A stretch of 64,000 nucleotides of DNA, from the NCBI RefSeq assembly GCF_013408555.1, contig NZ_JACBZN010000001.1:2232001-2296000 (forward strand). The letters are read 5' to 3'. The translations under genes and the position numbers were made by a program. Below the pieces are notes generated by a model, which worked only from the letters and a program-made list of their open reading frames with translations, was not told the origin of the DNA and did not search any database. Shown piece after piece: positions 44,089 to 52,434 of this stretch; the first letter of the stretch is position 1, and each line of letters starts with the position of its first letter. The stretch comes from Aeromicrobium tamlense. GTDB lineage: Bacteria > Actinomycetota > Actinomycetes > Propionibacteriales > Nocardioidaceae.

Positions 44089-45393
44089 TCAGAACGCGAG
44101 CGTCGCCGCGACCATGTGGTGGTCCGACGGCGGGGTCGCGCGGTAGCGCGCGGTGCGCAGGTTGGCGTCCACGACCGTCTCCCAGCCGCGCGCTCGGATG
44201 CCCGCCGCGAGCACGTAGTCGATCCGCGTGCCCTGGTGCTTGTAGTACGCCGCCGGCGTCGAGCCGCGCGGACGCTTGAGCTTCTTGTCGCGGTACATGC
44301 ACGTGTTCTTCGCGCTGCCCGGGCCCTTGCCCGCGACGGCGTTGGACGAGTTGTACGAGACGTTGATGCGTCGCTTGACGTGCAGCGGCACGCGGGCGAA
44401 GCGGGTGGCGGACAGCGACGAGGTCACGCCGACGGACTTGCACGAGCCGCGCCACTTCGCGCTCTTGGAGCGGTAGACGCGGCGGTCGGTGCCGAGCAGG
44501 TCGACCAGGCCGGCGCGCGTGAAGTCGTCCACGGCGGTCGTGCTGCGGGTGCGGCCGTTGCTGTTCAGGTCGCCCACCAGGACGGCCGGCAGGCTGCCCG
44601 CGCGCAGCTGCTTGACGGTCGCGAGCACCTGGGCCGCCTGCTTGCGGCGGAACGAGTTCGACGCCGAGGTCGTGATGGCCTTGCCGCGGTAGCGGGCGTC
44701 GAGGTGCGTGTTGGCGAAGAGGAACTGCTTGCCGGTGGCGCGGACGCGGAAGATCGTCCAGTCCAGCGTGCGCTTCGTGCTGGTGGCGCTGGACAGCGGG
44801 CGCGAGCCGTGGCGCACGACCTCGAGGACGCGCGAGTCGTAGACGGTGCGGTTGTCCGAGGAGCTGGCCGAGGCCGAGGTCGTGCACGTGCGCCACGGGG
44901 CGCGCTCGCCGTGCCACGTGCCGTTCCAGACGGCGGGGTTCGGGCCGGTGGTCGGGCACGACTTCCGGTACGTGTTGGTGACGCGGTACGGCGCGCCGGG
45001 CGTGCGCGCATTCATGAGGTCGACGACGTGCTCGAACTGCGCGTGGTTGCGCGAGCCGGGCGGGCGGCGCTGCATCCAGGCCTCCGAGGCCTCCTGCAGG
45101 CCGATCACGTCGGGCGAGCAGCGCATGATCATGCCGACCACGCGGTCGGCGCGCGACTCCCAGCCGGGCATCGTGCCGGCCGAGGCGTTGTAGCCCGCGA
45201 TGTTGTACGACGCCGCGAGCAGCGGCGTACGCCCGGCGAGCACTCCGCCGGCCGAGGTCTCGCGGACCACGTCGTGGTACGCCGCGCAGCGCGCGTTGGC
45301 CGCCGACGCGGGCGCGACGGCGGCGAGCGGGGCGACGAGCAGGCCGGCGGCGACGGCGAGGGCCAGCGCCAGGGCAGCACGAGGGGAACGCAC
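44089..45393 (-). CDS. Secreted endonuclease/exonuclease/phosphatase (DNase I-like)
   Basis: The 434-aa protein begins with a signal peptide (Arg near the start, a long Ala/Leu core, likely cleavage near PASA-A). The mature part has the EEP fold: ASYNIAGYN, GLQEASEAW (metal Glu), FANTHLDARY, VLVGDLNSNG (Asp/Asn), and the final PSDHHMVAATL. The enzyme should cleave nucleic acid or phosphodiesters outside the cell. GTG 45393 with GGAGG upstream was preferred over GTG 45462 because it directly precedes the signal sequence. Several cysteines may form disulfides. Confidence 0.87.
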   Translation of the reverse strand: MRSPRAALALALAVAAGLLVAPLAAVAPASAANARCAAYHDVVRETSAGGVLAGRTPLLAASYNIAGYNASAGTMPGWESRADRVVGMIMRCSPDVIGLQEASEAWMQRRPPGSRNHAQFEHVVDLMNARTPGAPYRVTNTYRKSCPTTGPNPAVWNGTWHGERAPWRTCTTSASASSSDNRTVYDSRVLEVVRHGSRPLSSATSTKRTLDWTIFRVRATGKQFLFANTHLDARYRGKAITTSASNSFRRKQAAQVLATVKQLRAGSLPAVLVGDLNSNGRTRSTTAVDDFTRAGLVDLLGTDRRVYRSKSAKWRGSCKSVGVTSSLSATRFARVPLHVKRRINVSYNSSNAVAGKGPGSAKNTCMYRDKKLKRPRGSTPAAYYKHQGTRIDYVLAAGIRARGWETVVDANLRTARYRATPPSDHHMVAATLAF

Positions 45394-45502
45394 GGGAGAC
45401 CTCCGGAGGACGTGCGACCCACCCGGTCGCACGGTCTCCCATCCTACGTTCCCACGCGTCACTCCAACAAAAAACCGTCACATCCGCCGCAGCGGACGCG
45501 CG

Positions 45503-45979
45503 TCAGAACGTCGGGGTGGCGCCGGGCAGGCCCGCGAGCAGCTCCTGGCCCCGCGCGAGGTGCTTGTGCTCGACGAGCAGCTCGTACTTGCTCGGCAGGA
45601 TCGTCTTGACGCTGCTGAAGTCGCGCTGCCCGCGGGTGGAGGCGTAGCCCACCGCCGCGATGATCGCGCCCCACACGACGCCGAGCAGGATGCCGGTGAG
45701 GACCGCCGCGAGCCAGTCGCCCTCCGCGGCGAAGATGCCCAGCAGCAGGCCGATGAGCAGGCCGAACCAGGCGCCGCCGAGCACGCCGCTGAGGATCACC
45801 CGCCCCCACGTGAGGCGCCCGGTGACGCGCTCCAGCTGCTTGAGCTCGGTGCCGACGATGAGCACGTTCTCGACCGGGAAGTCGTGGTCGGAGAGGTGGT
45901 CGACGGCCTTCTGCGCCGCGTCGTAGTCGTCGTAGACGCCGAGGGACTGCGGGTACTCCAACGAGAAGATCTGGGCCAT
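45503..45979 (-). CDS. General stress protein 17M-like membrane protein
   Basis: The 158-aa protein starts with the GSP17M-type domain (LGVYDDYDAAQKAVDHLSD), followed by a Gly-rich hairpin of two membrane segments (about 60-110), like actinobacterial 'general stress protein' members. The molecular role is unknown. ATG 45979 follows a TAGGCT -10 box by 6 nt. Confidence 0.83.
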   Translation of the reverse strand: MAQIFSLEYPQSLGVYDDYDAAQKAVDHLSDHDFPVENVLIVGTELKQLERVTGRLTWGRVILSGVLGGAWFGLLIGLLLGIFAAEGDWLAAVLTGILLGVVWGAIIAAVGYASTRGQRDFSSVKTILPSKYELLVEHKHLARGQELLAGLPGATPTF

Positions 45980-45985
45980 GCGGCC

Positions 45986-45991
45986 AGCCTA
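45986..45991 (-). promoter_or_regulatory. -10 box for leaderless stress-protein transcript
   Basis: TAGGCT on the minus strand ends 6 nt before ATG 45979. Confidence 0.6.
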
Positions 45992-46005
45992 GACCCGTGA
46001 ACGCA

Positions 46006-46044
46006 CGAGAACCCCGCGTCCACGGAGTGGATGCGGGGTTCTCG
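46006..46044 (-). terminator. Terminator of the acyl-CoA dehydrogenase gene
   Basis: CGAGAACCCCGC pairs with GCGGGGTTCTCG, and the stem continues as TCCAC/GTGGA with a GGA loop, 9 nt after the stop codon. Confidence 0.8.
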
Positions 46045-46053
46045 TCGCGGGAC

Positions 46054-47247
46054 TCAGAGCTTGTAGTCCTTGAGCAGGTTGCGCCCGATGATCATCTTCT
46101 GGATGTCGGACGTGCCCTCGCCGATCAGCATGAAGGCCGACTCGCGGTAGAGCCGCTCGATCTCGTACTCCTTGGAGTAGCCGTAGCCGCCGTGGATGCG
46201 GAACGACGCCTCGACGACCTCGTTGCAGTACTCGCTCGCGAGCATCTTGGCCATGCCGGCCTCGACGTCCATGCGCTTGCCCGAGTCCTTCAGGCGCGCG
46301 GCCCGCACGACCATCGTGTGGGCGGCCTCGACCTTGGTGGCCATCTCGGCCAGGCGGAACAGGATGGCCTGGTGCTGGGCGATCGGCTTGCCGAACGTCT
46401 CGCGCTGCTGCGCGTACGCGATGCCCAGCTCGAAGGCGCGGTTCGCGATGCCGACGGCGCGGGCGCCGACGTTGACGCGGCCGACCTCGACGCCGTCCAT
46501 CATCTGGTAGAAGCCCTGGCCGGGCGTGCCGCCGAGGATCTGGTCCGCCGAGATCTGGTGCTTCTCCAGGATCATCTCGGTGGTGTCGATGCCCTTGTAG
46601 CCCATCTTCTCGATCTTGCCGGGCACCGTGACGCCCTGGGCCGTCTCGCCGAAGCCCGGCTCCTTCTCGATGAGGAAGGTGGTCATGTTCTTGTAGACGC
46701 TGTCCGAGCCCTCGTCGGTCTTGGTCAGCACCGCGACGAGCGTGGACGAGCCGCCGTTCGTCAGCCACATCTTCTGGCCGGTGATCTCGTACGAGCCGTC
46801 GTCCTGCTTGGTGGCCTTGGTGGAGATGGCCGAGACGTCGGAGCCGAGCGAGGGCTCGCTCATGCTGAAGGCGCCGCGGACCTCTCCGGTGGCCATCTTC
46901 GGCAGGTACTTCTGCTTCTGCTCGTCGGTGCCGTGCTGGATCAGCATGTAGGCGACGATGAAGTGCGTGTTGATGACGCCCGAGACGCTCATCCAGCCGC
47001 GCGCGATCTCCTCGACCACGAGCGCGTAGGTCAGCAGCGACTCGCCGAGTCCGCCGTACTCCTCGGGGATCATCAGGCCGAAGATGCCGAGCTCCTTGAG
47101 GCCCTCGACGATGTCGGTCGGGTACTCGTCCTTGTGCTCCAGGTCCGTCGCGACCGGAATGATCTCCTTCTCGACGAACTGGCGAACGACCTTGAGGATC
47201 TCGACCTGCTCTTCGGTCAGGCCCTCGGTGCTGACAAGACGCCCCAT
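46054..47247 (-). CDS. Acyl-CoA dehydrogenase
   Basis: The 397-aa protein has the full ACAD fold. The FAD-binding strand SMSEPSLGSDVS (about 128-139) and MWLTNGG are followed by the substrate-binding middle domain. The C-terminal helical domain has the catalytic-base segment GEGTSDIQKMIIGRNL (about 376-391). It oxidises an acyl-CoA to the enoyl-CoA, passing electrons to ETF; chain specificity cannot be told. A methylsuccinyl-CoA role is conceivable given the MaoC gene 2 kb away. A GAGGAGCACC ribosome site precedes ATG 47247. The nearby stress gene ends another unit. Confidence 0.93.
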   Translation of the reverse strand: MGRLVSTEGLTEEQVEILKVVRQFVEKEIIPVATDLEHKDEYPTDIVEGLKELGIFGLMIPEEYGGLGESLLTYALVVEEIARGWMSVSGVINTHFIVAYMLIQHGTDEQKQKYLPKMATGEVRGAFSMSEPSLGSDVSAISTKATKQDDGSYEITGQKMWLTNGGSSTLVAVLTKTDEGSDSVYKNMTTFLIEKEPGFGETAQGVTVPGKIEKMGYKGIDTTEMILEKHQISADQILGGTPGQGFYQMMDGVEVGRVNVGARAVGIANRAFELGIAYAQQRETFGKPIAQHQAILFRLAEMATKVEAAHTMVVRAARLKDSGKRMDVEAGMAKMLASEYCNEVVEASFRIHGGYGYSKEYEIERLYRESAFMLIGEGTSDIQKMIIGRNLLKDYKL

Positions 47248-47330
47248 GACGGTGCTCCTCGAATCTCGGTGGGAATCGGGGCGAGCCTACAGTGGCGCGC
47301 TGCCGGGCACCGGGTGGGGACCGCGCGGAT

Positions 47331-48212
47331 TCAGTCGGCGACGAGGGTCTCGGCCCGGCGCGCCCGCCCCGTGGACGCGGTCACCACGGCGAGGCCGGCG
47401 AGGATCAGCACGATGCCGCCGTACGTCAGCCACGGCAGCGACTCGCCCAGGAACGCCGCGGCCAGCAGGGCCGCCCCGGGCACCTCGAGCAGCAGCATGA
47501 GCGACACGACCACGGGCGACATGACGGCCAGCAGGTGGTTGATGACGGAATGCCCGAGCAGCTGCGCGCACACCATGACCGCCACGATCATCACCCAGGC
47601 CCGGGCCGACCAGCCGCCCAGCGGGACGCCGGCGACGAGGCAGACGACGAGCAGGATCGCCGAGCAGATGCCGTAGCAGGTGAAGGTGTAGGCGGTCGTC
47701 GAGAGCGTCTCCCGCACGCGGGCGCCCACCACGACGTAGATCGCGGCGAACAGGCCGCCGGCGAGCGCCAGCGCGTCGCCCCACAGCGCCTCCTTCGACA
47801 GCGAGAGGTCGACGCCGGAGATCGCGGCCACGCCGACCACGGCGAGGAGGGAGCCGGCGACCACGGCGGGCGCGGCGCGCCGACCCCGCAGCGCGTCGAT
47901 CGCGATGACGAAGAGGACCTGCATCGAGACCAGCGCCGTGGCCGCCGCGACCGAGGTCAGCTTGAGCGAGCCGACCCAGCAGGCGAAGTGCGCGGCCAGC
48001 GCGGCGCCCGCGACGATGGCCAGCGTCCACCCGTGCCGGTCCTGTCCCGTGATCGCGGTGCGGTGCCGGGTCAGCGCGATCGGCGCCAGCAGGCCCGTGG
48101 CCATGGCGTTGCGCCAGAAGGCGATCGCGAGCGCCGGTGCCGCCGTGGCCGCCATCAGCGGACCCGACATCGACACGCCGATCACCGCGACGAGCGCGAG
48201 CAGATAGTTCAC
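47331..48212 (-). CDS. EamA/DMT family transporter
   Basis: The 293-aa protein has ten hydrophobic helices in two EamA repeats, the standard length for the drug/metabolite transporter superfamily. Conserved features include FWRNAMATG in the first repeat and LLEVPGAALLAAAFLGE in the second. The substrate is unknown. GTG 48212 (VNYLLALVAV) begins right at the first helix. An upstream in-frame start at 48272 would add 20 polar residues. Confidence 0.88.
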   Translation of the reverse strand: MNYLLALVAVIGVSMSGPLMAATAAPALAIAFWRNAMATGLLAPIALTRHRTAITGQDRHGWTLAIVAGAALAAHFACWVGSLKLTSVAAATALVSMQVLFVIAIDALRGRRAAPAVVAGSLLAVVGVAAISGVDLSLSKEALWGDALALAGGLFAAIYVVVGARVRETLSTTAYTFTCYGICSAILLVVCLVAGVPLGGWSARAWVMIVAVMVCAQLLGHSVINHLLAVMSPVVVSLMLLLEVPGAALLAAAFLGESLPWLTYGGIVLILAGLAVVTASTGRARRAETLVAD

Positions 48213-48429
48213 CGCGTCAGTCTCCCCCGCCCTTCCGGTGACCCGCGTGCTGGGGAGGCGGTGAGTCCTCAACCCTTCCCTCGCTCGGGCGGTGCGCCAT
48301 CAACCCCATCGGCCTTCGGTCCGGTTGCTGGCTCACCGCCCATCAGCCGTCCGCCGACCGTAGGGTTGACCACTCACCGCCCCACCAGCCCCCAGCGGCG
48401 GGCGACCCCCGGCCGGTAGCCTCGGACCC
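48213..48429. promoter_or_regulatory. Divergent intergenic region with a near-duplicate 26-bp motif
   Basis: Two copies of a related motif (48323-48348 and 48364-48390), sharing GGTTG and CTCACCGCCC then CAGCC, lie 41 bp apart. A further GGCGGTGAGT in the opposite direction is at 48257-48266. No gene or RNA family is recognised. These may be operators for the divergent transporter or MgtE-like genes. Confidence 0.4.
48417..48422 (+). promoter_or_regulatory. -10 box for leaderless MgtE-like transcript
   Basis: TAGCCT ends 7 nt before GTG 48430. Confidence 0.55.
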
Positions 48430-49662
48430 GTGAGCAGCCAGCCGACCCGGATCTTCGTGTCCCGTCTCGTCGGGCAGGCCGTCTTCGACCCCGTGGGCGA
48501 CCAGGTCGGCAAGCTGCGCGACGTCGTCGTCGCCGTCCGCAGCGCCACCCAGCGCCCGCGCGTGCTCGGCCTCGTCGTCGAGGTCCTCGGCCGGCGCCGC
48601 GTGTTCCTGCCGATCACCCGGGTCACCTCGATGGATTCCGGTCAGGTCATCACCACGGGCGTGCTGAACCTCCGTCGCTTCCAGCAGCGCTCCACCGAGA
48701 CCCTCGCCGTGCACGAGCTGTTCGACCGCCAGGTCACGCTCGCCGACGGCACGCCGGCCGCCCTCTACGACATCGCGATCGAGCAGGACCCGCGCCGCGA
48801 CTGGTACGTCTCCGCCGTCGCCGTCGCCGAGCCCCACAAGCGCTTCGGCCGCCGCGGCACCAGCCACGTCGTCGAGTGGGACGAGGTCCGCGGACTGGCC
48901 AGCGAGACCGCCGCCCAGGGCGCCACCCACCTGCTCGCGATGATGGACGAGATGCGCCCGGCCGACATCGCCAACGCGCTGCGCGACCTGCCGCCCAAGC
49001 GCCGCATGGAGATCGTGCGCGAGTTCGGCGACGAGCGCCTCGCCGACGTCCTCGAGGAGATGCCCGAGGCCCTGCAGGTCGAGGTGCTCGGCATCCTCGA
49101 CCCGAGCCGCGGCGCCGACGTGCTGGGCGAGATGGACCCCGACGACGCGGCCGACCTGCTCGGCGAGCTGCCCGCGCAGACCGCCGAGGAGCTCCTCGGC
49201 CTCATGGAGCCCGACGACGCCGAGGACGTCCGACGCCTCCTCTCCTACGAGGAGCGCACCGCCGGCGGCATGATGACCACCGAGCCGGTCGTCCTCGACC
49301 CGAGCGCCACGATCGCCGACGCGCTGGCCCTGGTCCGCGAGCCCGAGCTGAGCGTCGCGCTGGCCTCGATGGTCTACGTGTGCCGGCCGCCGCTGGAGAC
49401 CCCCACCGGCCGCTTCCTGGGCGCCGCCCACTTCCAGGCGCTGCTGCGCGAGCCGCCCTCCACGCTGGTCAGCCAGATCATCGTCAACGACATCGACTGG
49501 CCGCGCCCGGAGGCCTCGCTGGCCGAGGTCGCGGGCCTGCTGGCGGCGTACAACCTCGTCGCCGTCCCGGTCGTCGACGAGAACCAGCACCTGCTGGGCG
49601 TCGTGACGATCGACGACGTGCTCGACCACCTGCTCCCGAAGGGATGGCGTGAGCATGGCTGA
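48430..49662 (+). CDS. MgtE N-terminal/CBS-domain protein lacking the transport domain
   Basis: The 410-aa soluble protein has an N-terminal PRC-barrel-like region (about 1-150), a MgtE_N superhelical region with repeated acidic 'ADVLGEMDPDDAADLLGE' units (about 165-280) and tandem CBS domains (about 285-400). The five-helix Mg2+ channel domain of true MgtE is absent. It therefore keeps the Mg2+-sensing part without a pore and may regulate another protein, possibly the DUF1003 membrane protein whose start overlaps its stop. M. tuberculosis Rv1232c is comparable. Confidence 0.87.
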   Translation: MSSQPTRIFVSRLVGQAVFDPVGDQVGKLRDVVVAVRSATQRPRVLGLVVEVLGRRRVFLPITRVTSMDSGQVITTGVLNLRRFQQRSTETLAVHELFDRQVTLADGTPAALYDIAIEQDPRRDWYVSAVAVAEPHKRFGRRGTSHVVEWDEVRGLASETAAQGATHLLAMMDEMRPADIANALRDLPPKRRMEIVREFGDERLADVLEEMPEALQVEVLGILDPSRGADVLGEMDPDDAADLLGELPAQTAEELLGLMEPDDAEDVRRLLSYEERTAGGMMTTEPVVLDPSATIADALALVREPELSVALASMVYVCRPPLETPTGRFLGAAHFQALLREPPSTLVSQIIVNDIDWPRPEASLAEVAGLLAAYNLVAVPVVDENQHLLGVVTIDDVLDHLLPKGWREHG

Positions 49663-50200
49663 CCGCGAACGCCTCGACCAGCCGCGCGACCTGCGCCGGG
49701 GCCTGCGCCGCAACCTCGCCGCCCGCAAGGACGCCGATCCCGAGCGCTTCGGCCGCTTCGCCGAGTCCGCCGCGCGCTTCCTCGGCACCGCCACGTTCAT
49801 CGCCTGGATGACGCTGTTCATCTTCGTGTGGATCGTGTGGAACGTGCCGTACGGCCCCGACCGTCCGCGCTGGGACGAGTACCCCTTCATCTTCCTCACG
49901 CTGATCCTGTCGTTGCAGGCGTCGTACGCCGCGCCGCTGATCCTGCTCGCGCAGAACCGGCAGGAGGCGCGCGACCGCATCGCCGCCGAGCAGGACCGCG
50001 AGGCGGCCAGCCGCTCGCACGCCGACATGGAGTTCCTGGCGCGCGAGGTGGCGAGCCTGCGGATCGGCCTCGGCGAGGTCGCCACCCGCGACTTCCTGCG
50101 CAGCGAGCTGCGCGGCTTCCTGGCCGAGCTGGACAAGGACGAGGAGCCCGACGAGCAGGACCGGACCCGGCCCGACCGGCCCTCACCGTCCGGACCTTGA
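49655..50200 (+). CDS. DUF1003 membrane protein
   Basis: The 181-aa protein has a DUF1003 core: FLGTATFIAWMTLFIFVWIVWN, an acidic/aromatic loop (DRPRWDEYPFIFL), the second helix, then NRQEARDRIAAEQDREAA, a conserved amphipathic helix. The C-terminus is long, helical and acidic. ATG 49655 overlaps the MgtE-like stop by 8 bp, and AAGGGA lies upstream; GTG 49649 in frame is possible. Coupling suggests that the two proteins work together, perhaps in Mg2+ homeostasis. Function is not established. Confidence 0.87.
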   Translation: MADRERLDQPRDLRRGLRRNLAARKDADPERFGRFAESAARFLGTATFIAWMTLFIFVWIVWNVPYGPDRPRWDEYPFIFLTLILSLQASYAAPLILLAQNRQEARDRIAAEQDREAASRSHADMEFLAREVASLRIGLGEVATRDFLRSELRGFLAELDKDEEPDEQDRTRPDRPSPSGP

Positions 50201-50230
50201 CGCGACCCCCGGACGTTCGATAGGGCCCCG

Positions 50231-50236
50231 TAGACT
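50231..50236 (+). promoter_or_regulatory. -10 box for leaderless mrp transcript
   Basis: TAGACT ends 7 nt before ATG 50244. Confidence 0.6.
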
Positions 50237-50243
50237 TCACGGC

Positions 50244-51395
50244 ATGGCTGACGTCACCCAGGACCAGATCACCGAGGCGCTCTCGACCGTCAACGATCCC
50301 GAGATCAAGCGCCCGATCACCGAGCTGGGGATGGTCGACACCGTCACGATCGGCGAGACCGAGATCGTCGTCCGCCTCCTGCTCACCGTCGCCGGCTGCC
50401 CGCTCAAGGACACGCTGACGCGCGACGTCACCGCCGCCGTGGCCAAGGTCGCCCCGGCCCACACGGTCCGCGTCGACATGGGCGTCATGACCGACGAGCA
50501 GCGCAAGGCGATGCAGGAGCACCTCCGCGGCGGCCGCGCCGAGCGCGAGATCCCCTTCGCCCAGGCCGGCTCGCTCACCAAGGTCTACGCGATCGCCTCG
50601 GGCAAGGGTGGTGTCGGCAAGTCGTCCGTCACCGTGAACCTCGCCGTCGCGATGGCCAAGCGCGGCCTCAAGGTCGGCGTCGTCGACGCCGACATCTACG
50701 GCCACTCGATCCCCGACATGCTCGGCGTGGGCGACCAGCGCCCCACCCAGGTCGAGGACATGATCATGCCCGTCCCGGCCCAGGTCGGCGACGTGTCGCT
50801 GAAGGTCATGAGCATCGGCATGCTCAAGCCCCGCAAGGACCAGGTCGTCGCCTGGCGCGGCCCGATGCTCGACCGCGCGCTCGTGCAGATGCTGGCCGAC
50901 GTCTACTGGGGCGACCTCGACGCCCTCTTCCTCGACCTCCCGCCGGGCACCGGCGACATGGCCATCAGCCTCGGGCAGCACCTGCCCAACGCCGAGGTCG
51001 TCGTCGTCACGACCCCGCAGCAGGCCGCGGCCCAGGTGGCCGAGCGCGCCGGCACGATGGCCTCGATGATGCACCAGCGCGTCGTGGGCGTCATCGAGAA
51101 CATGTCGTGGCTGCAGCTGCCCTCGGGCGAGAAGCTCGAGGTCTTCGGCTCGGGCGGCGCCGCCGAGGTGGCCACCACGCTGACCGCGCGCCTGGGCTAC
51201 GACATCTCCCTGCTCGGCCAGGTGCCGCTGGAGGAGAAGCTGCGCGAGGGCGGCGACAGCGGCTCCCCGATCGTGATCGAGGATCCTGACGCCGAGAGCG
51301 CCAAGGTGCTCCAGCAGATCGCCGACGGCCTCAGCGGCCGTTCCCGTGGCCTGGCCGGCATGCAGCTCGGCCTCGCCCCCGCCGGCCGACTGTAA
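50244..51395 (+). CDS. mrp: Mrp/NBP35 family Fe-S carrier P-loop ATPase
   Basis: The 383-aa protein has an N-terminal MIP18/DUF59 domain (about 5-85) and the ApbC/Nbp35 ATPase: deviant Walker A ASGKGGVGKSS (about 119-129), VVDADIYGHSIP and LDLPPGTGDM. Mrp proteins load or carry Fe-S clusters. The usual CxxC between the strands after the switch region is absent: the segment ENMSWLQLPSGEK carries no cysteines where many homologues have a CPxC. The stop codon TAA is part of the tatB -10 box. Confidence 0.93.
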   Translation: MADVTQDQITEALSTVNDPEIKRPITELGMVDTVTIGETEIVVRLLLTVAGCPLKDTLTRDVTAAVAKVAPAHTVRVDMGVMTDEQRKAMQEHLRGGRAEREIPFAQAGSLTKVYAIASGKGGVGKSSVTVNLAVAMAKRGLKVGVVDADIYGHSIPDMLGVGDQRPTQVEDMIMPVPAQVGDVSLKVMSIGMLKPRKDQVVAWRGPMLDRALVQMLADVYWGDLDALFLDLPPGTGDMAISLGQHLPNAEVVVVTTPQQAAAQVAERAGTMASMMHQRVVGVIENMSWLQLPSGEKLEVFGSGGAAEVATTLTARLGYDISLLGQVPLEEKLREGGDSGSPIVIEDPDAESAKVLQQIADGLSGRSRGLAGMQLGLAPAGRL

Positions 51396-51398
51396 GGT
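51393..51398 (+). promoter_or_regulatory. -10 box for leaderless tatB transcript
   Basis: TAAGGT, whose first three bases are the mrp stop codon, ends 7 nt before GTG 51406. Confidence 0.5.
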
Positions 51399-51405
51399 CG
51401 CGCCC

Positions 51406-51717
51406 GTGGGCCTGGGCTGGATGGAGATCGGTGCGATCGCCGTCGTCGCCGTCATCGTCTTCGGACCCGACCGGCTTCCCGGTCTGGCGCGTCAGGCGGC
51501 GCAGTTCGTCAAGACCGTGCGCCAGATGGCCGAGAGTGCCAAGTCCGAGCTGGGCAAGGAGCTCGGCGACGAGTTCAAGGACATCAACCTGCGCGACCTC
51601 GACCCGCGGGCCGCGGTGCGCGACGTGATCCTCTCGGACACGACTCCCCCGCCCGTCCCGAGCGTGCGCATCCTGCGCCCGGGCGAGATCCCGCCCTTCG
51701 ACTCCGAGGCGACCTGA
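51406..51717 (+). CDS. tatB: Sec-independent translocase subunit TatB
   Basis: The 103-aa protein has a single N-terminal membrane helix (MEIGAIAVVAVIVFGPDRLP), the TatA/B hinge FGP, an amphipathic helix (ARQAAQFVKTVRQMAESAKS) and an acidic/Pro-rich tail. This is TatB as found beside sigE and mrp in actinobacteria. It recruits twin-arginine precursors with TatC. GTG 51406 was chosen on the leaderless -10 box and the right helix distance. Confidence 0.9.
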   Translation: MGLGWMEIGAIAVVAVIVFGPDRLPGLARQAAQFVKTVRQMAESAKSELGKELGDEFKDINLRDLDPRAAVRDVILSDTTPPPVPSVRILRPGEIPPFDSEAT

Positions 51718-51723
51718 TTCCGG

Positions 51724-52284
51724 TCAGATGCCGAGGGCGCCGAGGACGCGGGTGCGGCCCGCGCGGGGCTCGCGGTGGGCCAGCTCGCGACGCAGCGCGG
51801 CGCGGCCTCGGTGCACGCGCGTGCGCACCGTGCCGGGCTTGACGCCCAGCAACAGCGCGATCTCCGCGTGCTCGAGCTGCTCGACGTCGGACAGCACCAC
51901 GGCCACGCGCAGCTGGCTGGGCAGCGTCGCGAGCGCCGCCTCGATGTCGGGGTCGAAACCGGCGTCGTGGACGAGGTCGTGCGGCAGGTCGCCGTCGTCG
52001 ACGAGGCGCGACTCGTGCGCGTCGGTCAACGCCGCAGTGGGCTGACGACCCGCGCGGCGGGCCCGGTCGAGGAAGAGGTTCGTGGTGATCCGGTGGAGCC
52101 AGCCGGCCAGGTTGCGGGCCTCGTAGCGGTCGAGCGAGGTGAACACGCGCTCGAACACGTCCTGCGTGAGGTCCTCGGCGTCCTGACGGTTCCCGGTGAG
52201 GCGCGTGGCGAGGCGACGGACCTGGGTCCCGTGCTGGGCGTAGATCTCGGCCTGGTCCTGCAGCGTGGGCTTCCCGTCGGGCAT
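51724..52284 (-). CDS. ECF sigma factor, SigE-like
   Basis: The 186-aa protein has sigma region 2 (QDAEDLTQDVFERVFTSL..., about 30-90, with NLFLDRARR) and region 4 HTH (HAEIALLLGVKPGTVRTRVH, about 145-165). It lies between tatB and an O-methyltransferase gene, as sigE does in mycobacteria. No anti-sigma or HtrA gene is next to it: the neighbours are convergent tatB and a divergent methyltransferase. Control must be by distant or different factors. A GAGGAT lies 6 nt before ATG 52284. Confidence 0.88.
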   Translation of the reverse strand: MPDGKPTLQDQAEIYAQHGTQVRRLATRLTGNRQDAEDLTQDVFERVFTSLDRYEARNLAGWLHRITTNLFLDRARRAGRQPTAALTDAHESRLVDDGDLPHDLVHDAGFDPDIEAALATLPSQLRVAVVLSDVEQLEHAEIALLLGVKPGTVRTRVHRGRAALRRELAHREPRAGRTRVLGALGI

Positions 52285-52434
52285 GCCACGATCCTCGACC
52301 CTCAACCTGAGAGCAGTCGAAGAACGCCCTGACGGTTGGCGAAGTCCGGTGGGCCCTGACCCGCGCGTCCCCTGCGCTCCCGGGGCTCCGCGTCGATAGG
52401 CTGGACCCACCCGCCGAACGATTGCGAGGGGACG

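Noticed and set aside
48323..48390. CRISPR array
   Set aside because: Only two imperfect copies with one 15-bp gap exist, and no cas gene lies in the window.
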